From NCBI GenBank assembly GCA_965220875.1, contig OZ244849.1, positions 124,001 through 188,000 of the forward strand: a DNA stretch of 64,000 bases, read 5' to 3'. This stretch comes from WTFY01 sp965220875. Its GTDB lineage: Bacteria; Pseudomonadota; Gammaproteobacteria; UBA4575. The translations under genes were made by a program, and so were the position numbers. Within the stretch, counting starts at the first letter, position 1, and every line of letters begins with the position of its first letter. This document shows positions 8,462 to 16,585 of the stretch, one piece after another. A model generated the notes under the pieces. It was not told the origin of the DNA and did no database searches. It saw only the letters and a list, made by a program, of their open reading frames with translations.

Positions 8462-8481
8462 TTCGAATCCTGCTCGGGCCA
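8462..8481 (+). repeat. tRNA 3'-end-like sequence, probable island att site
   Basis: TTCGAATCCTGCTCGGGCCA has a perfect T-loop (TTCGAAT), a T-stem 3' half and an acceptor-stem 3' half, but no matching 5' half of a tRNA precedes it. Such lone 3' ends mark where an element integrated into a tRNA gene. The intact tRNA should lie left of the window on the + strand. No second copy was found inside the window. Confidence 0.55.
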
Positions 8482-8610
8482 TTCAGATGGTCTGACAAGC
8501 CAATCTTAGTTTTCTATGCCTTCCATATTCTTCGGTGGTGGCTCAGTTTGAAAGGGTAAATCAGCATGGAGAAAGCCAAGGCGACTTCAAAGCCCGTGCT
8601 GTATCACGGT

Positions 8611-9621
8611 TCACTGACCCTGTCCTACCCCTGGATTACCTTGTTTCAGTCCTTCGGAGTAATGAAGATTTCCATCGTGATCAATCAAGATTCCTTCAAA
8701 GCCCGCCAGGCTATTCAATAGTTGCAGGCCCTCCCCTATACCGAGAACAAACACACTTGTCGAGAGAGCATCTGTGGTCGTCGCATCCTTCCCCAGAACC
8801 GAGGCGCTACGGATCTCGCGTGCCGATTTTCCAGTTTCAGGGTGCAGGATATGGTGGTAGGTGATGCCTTCCTCAACAAAGTATTTTTCGTAGTCACCAG
8901 AAGTGGACAGGGCTGTGTCCTGAGAAGGCAATGTGATGATAATTTCTTCCGTTTTACGTGGGTCACGAATTCCTATCTGCCAGGGACGACCCAGGCGGTC
9001 ACCCGACACCCGTGTATCACCCCCGGCAGAAACCAGGGCATGGTTGATGCCCAGTCCATGCAAATGCCGGGTAGCCTGGTCCACAGCATGCCCTTTGGCT
9101 ATCCCGCCGAGATCAATCTTTACCCCTTGTTTCGCGAAAAAAACCGTGTTCCTTTCCTCATCCAAAACCAGATACCTGTAGTCGATAAAATTTTTTACAC
9201 GCTCAATGGTTTCATCATTTGGCCGGGTCTGTTTGTGATAATTAAACAGGTGCCCGACACTGGCGTAGGTAATGTCGAACGCACCTCTGGTAAGTTTGGA
9301 TACTTCAATTGATTTCTGGATAAGACTAAACAGGTCATGATCCACTGCAACAGGCCTTTCGTGGGCAAGTCGGTTGATTTTTGACAGTTGGCTATCCTGT
9401 ACATAAGGACTCATCTGGTGATTTACCTTCTCCATGGCTTCGAGTGCCTTGGCAATTCCCTGTTGACGTATTCCTGCATCATGATGCCAGACTTCGATGC
9501 GAATGGAGGTCCCCATGAGGATGGCATCCTCGGTCTGCCATGCACTCCAGGCGAGTTCAGCCAGGCACAGTGAACCTGCAAGTATCACCGTGTTCAGGAA
9601 GCGACAGGCAACTGTCAGCAT
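8611..9621 (-). CDS. apbE: FAD:protein FMN transferase ApbE
   Basis: Protein of 336 residues from ATG 9621, one base after the stop of the upstream gene; a hydrophobic N-terminus acts as an export signal. ApbE moves FMN from FAD onto a threonine of target proteins in the periplasm. Family marks: MGTSIRIEV near residue 38, GAFDITYASVGHLF in the middle, KIDLGGIAKGHAVD, VSAGGDTRVSG, the metal-binding region TTDALSTSVFVLG near the C-terminus. It is the last gene of a cluster with a PepSY-type membrane protein and a periplasmic FMN-binding protein whose SGAT motif is the expected target. Probably iron-regulated through the site at 12248. Confidence 0.93.
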   Translation of the reverse strand: MLTVACRFLNTVILAGSLCLAELAWSAWQTEDAILMGTSIRIEVWHHDAGIRQQGIAKALEAMEKVNHQMSPYVQDSQLSKINRLAHERPVAVDHDLFSLIQKSIEVSKLTRGAFDITYASVGHLFNYHKQTRPNDETIERVKNFIDYRYLVLDEERNTVFFAKQGVKIDLGGIAKGHAVDQATRHLHGLGINHALVSAGGDTRVSGDRLGRPWQIGIRDPRKTEEIIITLPSQDTALSTSGDYEKYFVEEGITYHHILHPETGKSAREIRSASVLGKDATTTDALSTSVFVLGIGEGLQLLNSLAGFEGILIDHDGNLHYSEGLKQGNPGVGQGQ

Positions 9622-9622
9622 G

Positions 9623-10339
9623 TTAACGGCGGGATATCCATAACCCAATTCCGGTGGCAGCGAGAATGAGCAGAAATATCCCTGCTGCATCTACCACATA
9701 CACCCCATACCTGCCAAAAAAACGTCCGCTGTGCATGTCCAGTAAAAACCTTTCCAGATTTATCTGCCTTCCCATATCCTGGGATTCAATTATTTTTCTC
9801 AATGCAGGCAACGTGGATGACGGTATGGCCCAAGTGAGCTGTGATCCATCAAACGCATGCCATTTCATGAAGCTGGAATCCGCTTTCCAGTACCCTGTTG
9901 TACCGCGAATCGCCAGACTCCGGTCTTCAGTCAATGCGATAGCAAGAGGTGCATCACTCAAGCCGTCGAGCATGGTGATTTCATCAATAAGTTCACCGTC
10001 ACGATCACAAACAACGATGGAATCCGAGGTAGCTATCACGATTTGATCATTGAGGGTTACCGCACCATGGAGTACATCAACCGGGAAGTCGATCGGTTTT
10101 CCTGACAGGTAAATGGTTTCTCCTGCATGGGAGACAGTATGATTCATAAGCTGGTATGTTGTGAGACGGTTCGGCTTGATACCGTAGTACCTCAGCAGCC
10201 AGGTGTTGGTCAGAAACTTCGAAGGCAGGCTGAGGCCATCACTGTGCTGCAGTACAATCCCCGTGACTACCAGGAACACCAAAAAAAGTACAGCGCATAG
10301 TCCAATCCTGCGGTGCCAGATAAAGAGCTTCGTTGGCAT
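9623..10339 (-). CDS. PepSY-associated transmembrane protein
   Basis: Protein of 238 residues from the ATG at 10339 (a TTG at 10360 would add seven). One transmembrane segment near the N-terminus (LCAVLFLVFLVVTGIVLQH) follows an HRRIGL motif, and a second lies at the very C-terminus (AAGIFLLILAATGIGLWISRR). Between them is a periplasmic domain of about 180 residues with beta-strand character. This fits small PepSY_TM-like proteins that carry electrons or anchor flavin systems. It sits between an FMN-binding protein and ApbE with 1-25 nt gaps, so it probably hands electrons across the inner membrane to the covalently flavinylated partner. The donor is unknown; no haem-binding set is obvious. 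Confidence 0.75.
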   Translation of the reverse strand: MPTKLFIWHRRIGLCAVLFLVFLVVTGIVLQHSDGLSLPSKFLTNTWLLRYYGIKPNRLTTYQLMNHTVSHAGETIYLSGKPIDFPVDVLHGAVTLNDQIVIATSDSIVVCDRDGELIDEITMLDGLSDAPLAIALTEDRSLAIRGTTGYWKADSSFMKWHAFDGSQLTWAIPSSTLPALRKIIESQDMGRQINLERFLLDMHSGRFFGRYGVYVVDAAGIFLLILAATGIGLWISRR

Positions 10340-10364
10340 GGCGCAAATGCTGCTAGGCAATGAT

Positions 10365-10886
10365 TCAGCAAATATTCCCAGTTACATGATCGTGCAGCAA
10401 CAGAGCCATCCTGGAAATATTGGTCACGGCCCGTACAGATAGTGTGGCTCCCGAGATATTGTCAATTCGCCGGTCCAGTTTCTGGCCCTTGAGTTTGGCG
10501 TGAACAAATTGTCGGCCAAAATAATCGTGCTTTACTTCCCAGCCACGGCTTTCACGGAATATGAGAACCTTGACTTTTTCCAAGCCTTGAGAGTTTACGA
10601 CAAAACCCGTAGTGATGGGACGCTCCTTTCCAATTTCTTCCAGAATCCAGGCGGTACGACAGCCTTCCTGCCAGTAAGGCACACGTATTTTCTTGTAACG
10701 ATGTTCAAGAATGCTACGCACCTGTTTCGCAAGATCGCCCTTCAGTATGAGATGTTGTCTATCAGGGATATCGCCAAACGTGAGGGACAGAAATTCTTCG
10801 GGTGTCTGGTAAACCTGATCCGCCGCCAGCAATGTGCCGGCGGCGTGCAAAAGCATGACACCGCACAAAATCCCTTTCATGATCAT
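10365..10886 (-). CDS. Periplasmic FMN-binding domain protein
   Basis: Protein of 173 residues with a signal peptide (MIMKGILCGVMLLHAAGTLLA, cleavage after about 22). The body is an FMN_bind domain like those of NqrC and RnfG. The motif ISGATLSVRAVTN near residue 145 holds the threonine that takes FMN through a phosphoester bond made by ApbE, which is encoded two genes downstream. Residues GFVVNSQGLEKVKVLIFRES form the central sheet. In such systems the protein receives electrons from a membrane partner, here the PepSY-type protein, and passes them on in the periplasm. The gene follows the porin by 81 bp with a hairpin in between. Confidence 0.88.
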   Translation of the reverse strand: MIMKGILCGVMLLHAAGTLLAADQVYQTPEEFLSLTFGDIPDRQHLILKGDLAKQVRSILEHRYKKIRVPYWQEGCRTAWILEEIGKERPITTGFVVNSQGLEKVKVLIFRESRGWEVKHDYFGRQFVHAKLKGQKLDRRIDNISGATLSVRAVTNISRMALLLHDHVTGNIC

Positions 10887-10929
10887 GTCTGGAGTTTCGT
10901 GCTTAGTAGTGAATAAAGCCTTCTCCTGT

Positions 10930-10948
10930 ACCGGGATGTTTGCCCGGT
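10930..10948 (-). other. Hairpin between porin and FMN-binding gene
   Basis: A 6-bp GC-rich stem (ACCGGG/CCCGGT) with a 7-base loop lies 19 nt after the porin stop. There is no T-run after it on the minus strand, so a full terminator is unlikely; it may partially attenuate or protect the porin mRNA. Confidence 0.4.
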
Positions 10949-10967
10949 CAGCAAAAGAGTTCCTGAA

Positions 10968-12203
10968 TTAGAACATGTAGCCTATGCCGAGATCAAAGCC
11001 GTCGAAGTCCCGACCTTGGGCTTCAGCTTCAGGATCGTGAGTCCGGTCCAGGTAATTGGCTTTGACAACTGCATTAGGATGCACCCACCAGTTGAATCCG
11101 AGTTCCCACTGACTGAACTGGTCCTGCACACGTGCACCTTCCACTTCCTGATACCGCGCATACACGCCGAACGAATCCAGGGGTTTGTAGCTGGGTTCGA
11201 TATACCAGCCGAATTGATAGTCCAGATCCCCGGGCTCGTCTTTGATGTCGCCATCAATATCCCATTCAGCGTACAGCGCACGCAGGCCGAACGGGCCGCG
11301 ATTGTAAATCCCATGAATTGCGTACAGCATCGCATCATCTATCAAACTGCCTCCTTCCTGGTTGGCGTCTTTTTGGTACTGAATCGATGCGCCGAGCTCC
11401 AGACCCTGAATACCCGTGTAGCGCAACCGCGCGGTCGTGGCCAAATCGTTGGCGTCTACATTGGATGCCTTTTGCCGACCACTGCGGATCCGTCCGCTGT
11501 CAGGAATCTTCAGCCCGGTATGCAAGGCAAGGTCTGCACTGAATCCATTGTCCCAGCGATGTGTGGCACCCAAGCCGATTTCCCACCAAGTGGACGGGAT
11601 GATGACGGCTTCTACACCATTTCGTTCAACCCCGTAAAATGTTGGCGGTTCATGTGTTTCGTTCAATATTCCGACTGGAACGAGAAAGACACCTCCACGA
11701 ACCTGTGTCTGGTCGTTGTTCAAGTCATGTTCAATATATGCCTGTTCCATCTCAACCTCGCCGCCCAGCGGGTCCCCATCGGGTTCCACCCCACCGTGCT
11801 CGATTTCAAACTCGGATACAAATCGCAAATCGTCATTGAAGTCCTTGTTCAGGAATATCACGTAACGGTGGATGTCTGCATCATCCTTGTCCCGGCTGCT
11901 GTCGTCTGCTTCGTGATTGTTATAATGCACTTCACCGTATCCACCGATAGTGATACCTTCCAGGAGTCCTCCGGACTCATCTTCAACCGCCTCTACGGCA
12001 GCCGTAGCAAGTTCGGTAGCTTCATTCGCCATTTCTTCAGAACGTGCAGCCTTTTCCATCATTTCCTTTTGCTGGGTCATCAGATGTTCTACCGCCTGCT
12101 TGAGGCTTTCGTATTCTTCTCGGTCCACCATTATTTTTTCTGCGTAAGCGGGGAAAACCAGGGTCGTCAAAATAAGCGCCAGAAGGGTTTTGGATTTCAT
12201 CAT
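10968..12203 (-). CDS. Outer-membrane porin (OprO/OprP-like)
   Basis: Protein of 411 residues. It has a signal peptide ending in PAYA, then a coiled-coil region (about 28-75, rich in Glu and Ala) which in this porin group makes the trimer, and then a beta-barrel beginning ITIGGYGEVHYNNHE and ending in FDLGIGYMF with the terminal Phe typical of outer-membrane barrels. AGGA stands eight bases before the start. Its substrate cannot be read; similar barrels take up anions or small solutes. It heads the FMN-binding/PepSY/ApbE cluster and lies just downstream of a Fur-box-like site, so a role in iron limitation is possible. Confidence 0.85.
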   Translation of the reverse strand: MMKSKTLLALILTTLVFPAYAEKIMVDREEYESLKQAVEHLMTQQKEMMEKAARSEEMANEATELATAAVEAVEDESGGLLEGITIGGYGEVHYNNHEADDSSRDKDDADIHRYVIFLNKDFNDDLRFVSEFEIEHGGVEPDGDPLGGEVEMEQAYIEHDLNNDQTQVRGGVFLVPVGILNETHEPPTFYGVERNGVEAVIIPSTWWEIGLGATHRWDNGFSADLALHTGLKIPDSGRIRSGRQKASNVDANDLATTARLRYTGIQGLELGASIQYQKDANQEGGSLIDDAMLYAIHGIYNRGPFGLRALYAEWDIDGDIKDEPGDLDYQFGWYIEPSYKPLDSFGVYARYQEVEGARVQDQFSQWELGFNWWVHPNAVVKANYLDRTHDPEAEAQGRDFDGFDLGIGYMF

Positions 12204-12247
12204 CGAGAATTTCCTAAAATAATGCAGTTAACAAATAGACTCATAGT

Positions 12248-12266
12248 ATAAATGATTATTATTATT
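12248..12266 (-). promoter_or_regulatory. Fur-box-like operator
   Basis: Read on the minus strand the site is AATAATAATAATCATTTAT, matching the 19-bp Fur consensus GATAATGATAATCATTATC at 14 positions. It lies 45 bp upstream of the porin start, where a Fur operator would block the promoter when iron is plentiful. The region is AT-rich, so chance similarity is possible. Confidence 0.5.
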
Positions 12267-12436
12267 ATTTGCAATATTGCTTGCAGGCCGATCGAGAGAG
12301 AACAGCTACTTGTTTAGCGGAATTAAACGCTCTTTGCGTATAATGATTTCCAGTGTGATACTGACTGCAGGATTTTCAAATTTTTGCTGCCGGCTATGAA
12401 TTCCTTTTTGCTCCCGATCAGTACGAGGCCCTTGAA

Positions 12437-12655
12437 TTGAAATTTTGGCTCTACATGTTCCTGGTTGGCAGCGCGTTTATCGCTTCACTGGGCGCGATGG
12501 CAGTCCTGCTGACTCGATTGCCATCCATGGGGATATCTTCCTTGTCTGACGGGATCCAGGCGATCTTGCTGCTCGGCGTACTGGGCGGTGCCATCATATG
12601 GACGGGTGGCGTAATAATTCTGGCGATCAGGGGATATTCAAACAGGAGAGGATAA
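12437..12655 (+). CDS. Small two-helix membrane protein
   Basis: Frame of 72 residues with a TTG start and GAGG ten bases before it. Two transmembrane segments are clear: FWLYMFLVGSAFIASLGAMAVLL and AILLLGVLGGAIIWTGGVIILAI, with a short basic tail (RGYSNRRG). No family recognised. It stands alone between two divergent clusters. The weak start lowers confidence. Confidence 0.5.
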   Translation: MKFWLYMFLVGSAFIASLGAMAVLLTRLPSMGISSLSDGIQAILLLGVLGGAIIWTGGVIILAIRGYSNRRG

Positions 12656-12784
12656 AGCCACTCATGCGCCAGGCCCGGTACAGGGTCTTCTCCCCATGAC
12701 CGGCGGCCAGTCAGTTTTTTGACAGAAACCGGTACGGGTTACACGGCTGGCACGTGCGCGACTTGACCGGTGTCCTCAGCGTAC

Positions 12785-13354
12785 TCAATATTCCCACGAG
12801 TACGGCTCAATCTGTGTAGCCTGCATGGTGTATCCGGCGTCACCGATATCGTTCAGGTGCGCCAGGGTGCTGATCACTCCTGTCACCCACACCGGGTCAA
12901 ACAGCTCATCCAGCGGATAACTCACAGTCGTCTTCACATAGATGATCTGGTTTGCGGGTGGTGGAGGCACATGGATACAGGCCCCAAAGTAGGGGACGAG
13001 CAGGAACTCAGAGGTATCCGTACCTTCGAAGTCGAGTGGTATGACGAACCCCGGAAGCCGCACCCTTTGCCCGTCAAGCTCACTGACCACGGGCGCCTGC
13101 CGGGCCGCATCCAGATAGGCTTCGTACAACTCCTCGGCTCGAGCATCGTCGTCAGGGAGGTCCTGTTCGAAATCCCCCAACAGTTGATCAAGCTCGGACA
13201 TGGGATCCCAGTCCTTGGGCATGAGATCCTCCCATTCGAGATTCCGCGCCTCGCCCTGGGCTGTTGCCTGCGTGATGGTGGACGTGAAAGGCAGTGCAAT
13301 CATGACAATTACTGCCGCAGTAGCCGCAAATGCCTGTAGAGATCGAGTAAGCAT
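12785..13354 (-). CDS. DUF3299 periplasmic protein
   Basis: Protein of 189 residues from the ATG at 13354, with AGGA seven bases before it and the permease stop three bases upstream. It has a signal peptide (LQAFAATAAVIVMIALPFTSTITQATAQ, as a hydrophobic run). The hallmark of DUF3299 is VIPLDFEGTDTSEFLLVPY followed by FGACIHVPPPPANQ near residue 125, with a conserved Cys and His that could bind metal. It is the last gene of a cluster with an ABC ATPase, a permease and a His-rich DUF2796 protein; in Vibrio the corresponding Zrg cluster takes up zinc. Role here inferred from context. Confidence 0.85.
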   Translation of the reverse strand: MLTRSLQAFAATAAVIVMIALPFTSTITQATAQGEARNLEWEDLMPKDWDPMSELDQLLGDFEQDLPDDDARAEELYEAYLDAARQAPVVSELDGQRVRLPGFVIPLDFEGTDTSEFLLVPYFGACIHVPPPPANQIIYVKTTVSYPLDELFDPVWVTGVISTLAHLNDIGDAGYTMQATQIEPYSWEY

Positions 13355-13356
13355 GT

Positions 13357-14616
13357 TCAATTCCTGATTGAAAGACCGTCCGCGAGCGACAGGCGGTAGG
13401 CGCGCATGGCAGGAATGCTACCCGCCACACCACCAGCCAACACTACAGCACCGATAATCCACAAGTCTTCCAGTGCAGGCAGTTCAACCGGAATATGCAG
13501 ACCGAACTCTCGCGACATGATTGGCTGGCCAACCAGTACAGCCACGTAAAGCAAGGCGATTCCGGCAGCCGCTCCGAGCAGTGAAAACATTATCGCCTCG
13601 CTCATGAACAGTGTAAAGACATGCAGGGGTCGAGCCCCAACGGACCGCAGTACTGCCATTTCACGCCGCCTCGACTCAAGACTTGACAGGATCACGGTCA
13701 GCATTCCGAGCAGGCCGGTTACGACAACCATGGAAGACACGACCCGGAGCACGTTTTCCGCAACACTCATCAAATCCCAAAGCTCCTGCAGCGCTACGCC
13801 AGGAATGATCGCGAGGAGCGGCTCTTCACGATATTCATTGATCTTGCGCTGTACGGAAAAAATGGAAATTTTCCTGTCCAGTCCGACAAGAAATGCAGTG
13901 ATGGTCTTGGGAGTGAGATCCATGGCACGCGCCTCGTCAGCGGAGATGGTCAATCCGGGTATCCGTGCGCCGGCTCTCCAATCAATATGCATCGCGGTAA
14001 AGCCTTCAATACTGACATGCACGGTGCGGTCGACCGGAGTGCCCGTAGGCGCCAGAATCCCGGCCACCCGGAAAGGTTTGTCGTCGTGGTCCAGGAAGCT
14101 TACTTCACCGGCGCCGTGGGAAACAATGAGCTTGTCACCGAGAACATAACCAAGCCGTTGTGCAACCTGCGCTCCGAGTACAGCATCGAAAACATCGTCA
14201 AACGGGGCACCCTCTGAAAATGCCAGTGATTCGGTACGGGCATACCGGTAGTGCTCGAAGTAGGCACGTGAAGTCCCCATCACCCGGAAACCTCGATGTG
14301 AGTCACCCAGTGCCATCGGCACCGTCCACCGGACCCGGGGAAAGCCGGCGACGTCTTCGTAACTCTCCCAGGAAATGTTGCTGGTGGCATTCCCGATCCG
14401 GAAAATCGAGTAGAGCAAGAGCTGAACAGCGCCACTGGGCGCACCGACAATCAGGTCCGTGCCCGATATGGTGTTGGCAAACGCACCGCGCGCATCGCGG
14501 CGCACTTTCTCCACACCGAGCAGCATCGCGATGCTGAGCGCAATCGCGAGAAGTGTCAGCCCCGCCGTGACACGGCGGTTTAGCATGCTCAGTAATGCTA
14601 GGCGAATGATCGCCAT
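13357..14616 (-). CDS. ABC transporter permease, FtsX/MacB-type
   Basis: Protein of 419 residues from the ATG at 14616. A transmembrane helix near the N-terminus (TAGLTLLAIALSIAMLLGV) is followed by a large periplasmic domain of about 220 residues, then three C-terminal helices (VVSSMVVVTGLLGMLTVILSS, FSLLGAAAGIALLYVAVLVG and LWIIGAVVLAGGVAGSIPAM). This is the four-helix FtsX/LolC/MacB layout, with the conserved RRREMAVLRSVGA cytoplasmic loop. It pairs with the ATPase encoded upstream. Such transporters usually work on periplasmic or envelope substrates; in the Zrg-type cluster it is linked to zinc uptake. The stop lies two bases before the DUF3299 start. Confidence 0.88.
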   Translation of the reverse strand: MAIIRLALLSMLNRRVTAGLTLLAIALSIAMLLGVEKVRRDARGAFANTISGTDLIVGAPSGAVQLLLYSIFRIGNATSNISWESYEDVAGFPRVRWTVPMALGDSHRGFRVMGTSRAYFEHYRYARTESLAFSEGAPFDDVFDAVLGAQVAQRLGYVLGDKLIVSHGAGEVSFLDHDDKPFRVAGILAPTGTPVDRTVHVSIEGFTAMHIDWRAGARIPGLTISADEARAMDLTPKTITAFLVGLDRKISIFSVQRKINEYREEPLLAIIPGVALQELWDLMSVAENVLRVVSSMVVVTGLLGMLTVILSSLESRRREMAVLRSVGARPLHVFTLFMSEAIMFSLLGAAAGIALLYVAVLVGQPIMSREFGLHIPVELPALEDLWIIGAVVLAGGVAGSIPAMRAYRLSLADGLSIRN

Positions 14617-14730
14617 GGACCGTCCGCTTGCAGAAGAACATTCACGGGTTTGCCGTGGCTCATCCTTCGAAGACCCTGGTCCGGGCAGAATGGCAAAACG
14701 CCATGACGTTTCCACAGACCGCCTGAATCG

Positions 14731-15450
14731 TCACACATCCTGTTCATCCCTCACCCGTACAAAATCAGCCCGGTTTAATTCGAGGAGAGACACCCTGCGA
14801 TCGAACATGCTGCTGAGCCGCATGTCATGGCTCGCGAACAGAAGGGATGCGCCCATCTCGTCACACTGAGCCGTCAATACCTCCAGGAAACGCTCGCGTG
14901 TGCCTTCATCAAGAGAAGATGTTGGTTCATCGGCCATGATCAGCTCGGGCGCTCCAATGAGAGCCCGGGCAATGGCGACTCGCTGCTGCTGGCCGATGCT
15001 GAGGTCCGTTACCGGCCGTTCATGCAACTCGTGCTGGTCGAGGCCGAGACGGTCGAGCAGGCGACGGGCTTCAGCTTCGGGGGATTCCGCTCGTGACCTC
15101 ACGCGCTTTCGGCGCATAAGTGAAAAGCGGCATGGCAGCGTTACATTATCAAGCATCGAAAGGTATGGCACCAGATTGAACATCTGGAACACGAACCCGA
15201 TGTGATCCGCACGGAACAGATCACGACGGTGTGCGGGCATACCCGACAGATTGGTCTGGAGAATCCGGACTGTTCCTTCCCGGGGACTCACGACTCCCCC
15301 GAGCAAACTGAACAGCGTGCTCTTGCCGCTGCCACTAGGCCCTTCAATGAATACCCGCTCCCCTGCTGAAACCTGGAAACATTCAATGTCGACAACATCG
15401 CGTTGACCGGGTTTCCAGGCAAACCGGATGCCATCGACCTCTACGGTCAT
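14731..15450 (-). CDS. ABC transporter ATPase, LolD/MacB-type
   Basis: Protein of 239 residues from the ATG at 15450. Walker A is GPSGSGKST near residue 37, the Q-loop FVFQMFNLVPYLSMLDNV follows, the signature is LSIGQQQRVAIARAL and Walker B is LIMADEPTSSLD; the switch histidine is in FASHDMRL. All catalytic residues are present. The sequence between Q-loop and signature carries an Arg-rich insert (MRRKRVRSRAES). It energises the FtsX-type permease encoded 114 nt downstream. A 275-bp stretch without a gene separates it from the DUF2796 gene, so it may have its own promoter. Confidence 0.9.
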   Translation of the reverse strand: MTVEVDGIRFAWKPGQRDVVDIECFQVSAGERVFIEGPSGSGKSTLFSLLGGVVSPREGTVRILQTNLSGMPAHRRDLFRADHIGFVFQMFNLVPYLSMLDNVTLPCRFSLMRRKRVRSRAESPEAEARRLLDRLGLDQHELHERPVTDLSIGQQQRVAIARALIGAPELIMADEPTSSLDEGTRERFLEVLTAQCDEMGASLLFASHDMRLSSMFDRRVSLLELNRADFVRVRDEQDV

Positions 15451-15725
15451 CGTCTTCACCCTGTTCTCATGCCAGGTGCACAATCCCGCCACCGCTGACG
15501 GCAGCGGCCTGCACCCTCACCCATGCCAGCAAGAACTGACTCGAAATACCCACAATTCGCTTACTGCCCCTGGATTCCTTGACAAGCACCCAATGATATC
15601 AGTCATGCAGGAAACCGGGCAGTACCCCCTCGATCCCGCCAGTCAACGTGCGGGCGTGAACCGATCACCCGGTATTGCTACAGCTTGCAGGAGTGGGCCA
15701 ACCCCGACTTCCAATCGGTTACAGG

Positions 15726-16391
15726 TCACGGTGCCAACTCGATGACAGTCTTTCCCGCGTGCAGCGTCAACGCCCTTTGTGCATCTGGTGTGACCAGGCG
15801 CACATCGATCACTTCAATGTCGTGCAGATGCTTCAGCACACGCATATCAACCTGCCGGAGTTGCCCCGGTGCATGACAGTGAAGATGATATGTCGCATGC
15901 AGTTCCGAATGATCTTCCTCGTCGGCCTGCTCCTCATGTTCCTCATAATCATGTTCCTTATGCCCGTGCGTATCATGACCATGCTGCTCATGGCCATTGC
16001 CTGCTTCATCCTGGTGCCTTTCGCTCTCGTGTGTCATGCCGGCGATACTTGCCCTGACATTCTCGACCTCACATCCAGCTTCGCCGGGCAACACGAGTGC
16101 AGATGAAGCGTCTTCAAACGGTACGAGTGCCCGGCGAATCGCCTCATGTTCCTCGTCGTCTCGCGGGGCATGCTCAAACCCCACCACGTTCACCGCCGGG
16201 ATCCTGATTTCTATCACCACCTCTTCAGCTTCCACTACGATATCAATGGCACCGTGCCCATGCTCATGAGGCGTGTGCTCACGATACTCTTCCTCAGATG
16301 AAGCGAATGACTCAGGCACAAGAATGAAGGGTATCGCTACAATGAAAATCAGCATCCAGTATGCACGATTCAGCCTAAACTTGAGTTTCAT
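15726..16391 (-). CDS. DUF2796 (ZrgA-like) histidine-rich periplasmic protein
   Basis: Protein of 221 residues with a signal peptide ending near SFAS. It starts with the DUF2796 pattern (HTPHEHGHGAIDIVVE near residue 40) and ends with DIEVIDVRLVTPDAQ and KTVIELAP. Residues about 120-155 are extremely rich in His, Glu and Asp (HEQHGHDTHGHKEHDYEE), a likely zinc-buffering loop. In Vibrio cholerae ZrgA is the periplasmic component of a zinc-regulated uptake cluster that also has an ABC transporter. The neighbours here (ABC ATPase, FtsX-type permease, DUF3299) match that setting, and a Zur-box-like site lies just upstream. Function therefore probably zinc capture. Confidence 0.85.
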   Translation of the reverse strand: MKLKFRLNRAYWMLIFIVAIPFILVPESFASSEEEYREHTPHEHGHGAIDIVVEAEEVVIEIRIPAVNVVGFEHAPRDDEEHEAIRRALVPFEDASSALVLPGEAGCEVENVRASIAGMTHESERHQDEAGNGHEQHGHDTHGHKEHDYEEHEEQADEEDHSELHATYHLHCHAPGQLRQVDMRVLKHLHDIEVIDVRLVTPDAQRALTLHAGKTVIELAP

Positions 16392-16446
16392 TGGTTCTCT
16401 CTCAAAAAGATCCGTGTGCGAAGCGGAACACGCTTGTTCGCAGGCA

Positions 16447-16463
16447 ATGTAATATTATAAAGT
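16447..16463. promoter_or_regulatory. Zur-box-like operator
   Basis: ATGTAATATTATAAAGT matches the core ATGTTATANTATAACAT of the gammaproteobacterial Zur box at 13 of the 16 fixed positions. It lies 56 bp upstream of the DUF2796 start. With a His-rich zinc protein as first gene, repression by zinc-loaded Zur is the natural reading, not proven. Confidence 0.55.
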
Positions 16464-16585
16464 AACATTTTGGTGCAAAAAGTTCCACTTTCGGGCATGC
16501 GGTACAGTAAACAGTTCCCGCCAGGTGATTGATCCGGTGTTCACTACAGGCGGATCATTTCTCCCCGAAATTCTCAGACAGCAGG

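Larger units (their letters stand above)
7946..8610. other. Gene-free stretch at the right end of the first island
   Basis: No convincing gene. It holds an imperfect inverted repeat at 8120-8139 (arms GAGTAGTC and GACGACTC), two adjacent 12-bp direct repeats at 8384-8407 and a tRNA-3'-end-like sequence at 8462-8481. After about 8530 the sequence becomes the GC-richer core. Confidence 0.6.

Noticed and set aside
11016..12251. A 411-codon open frame on the + strand opposite the porin
   Set aside because: It mirrors the real porin gene exactly, has no family text and no ribosome-binding site; the minus-strand product has signal peptide and barrel marks.
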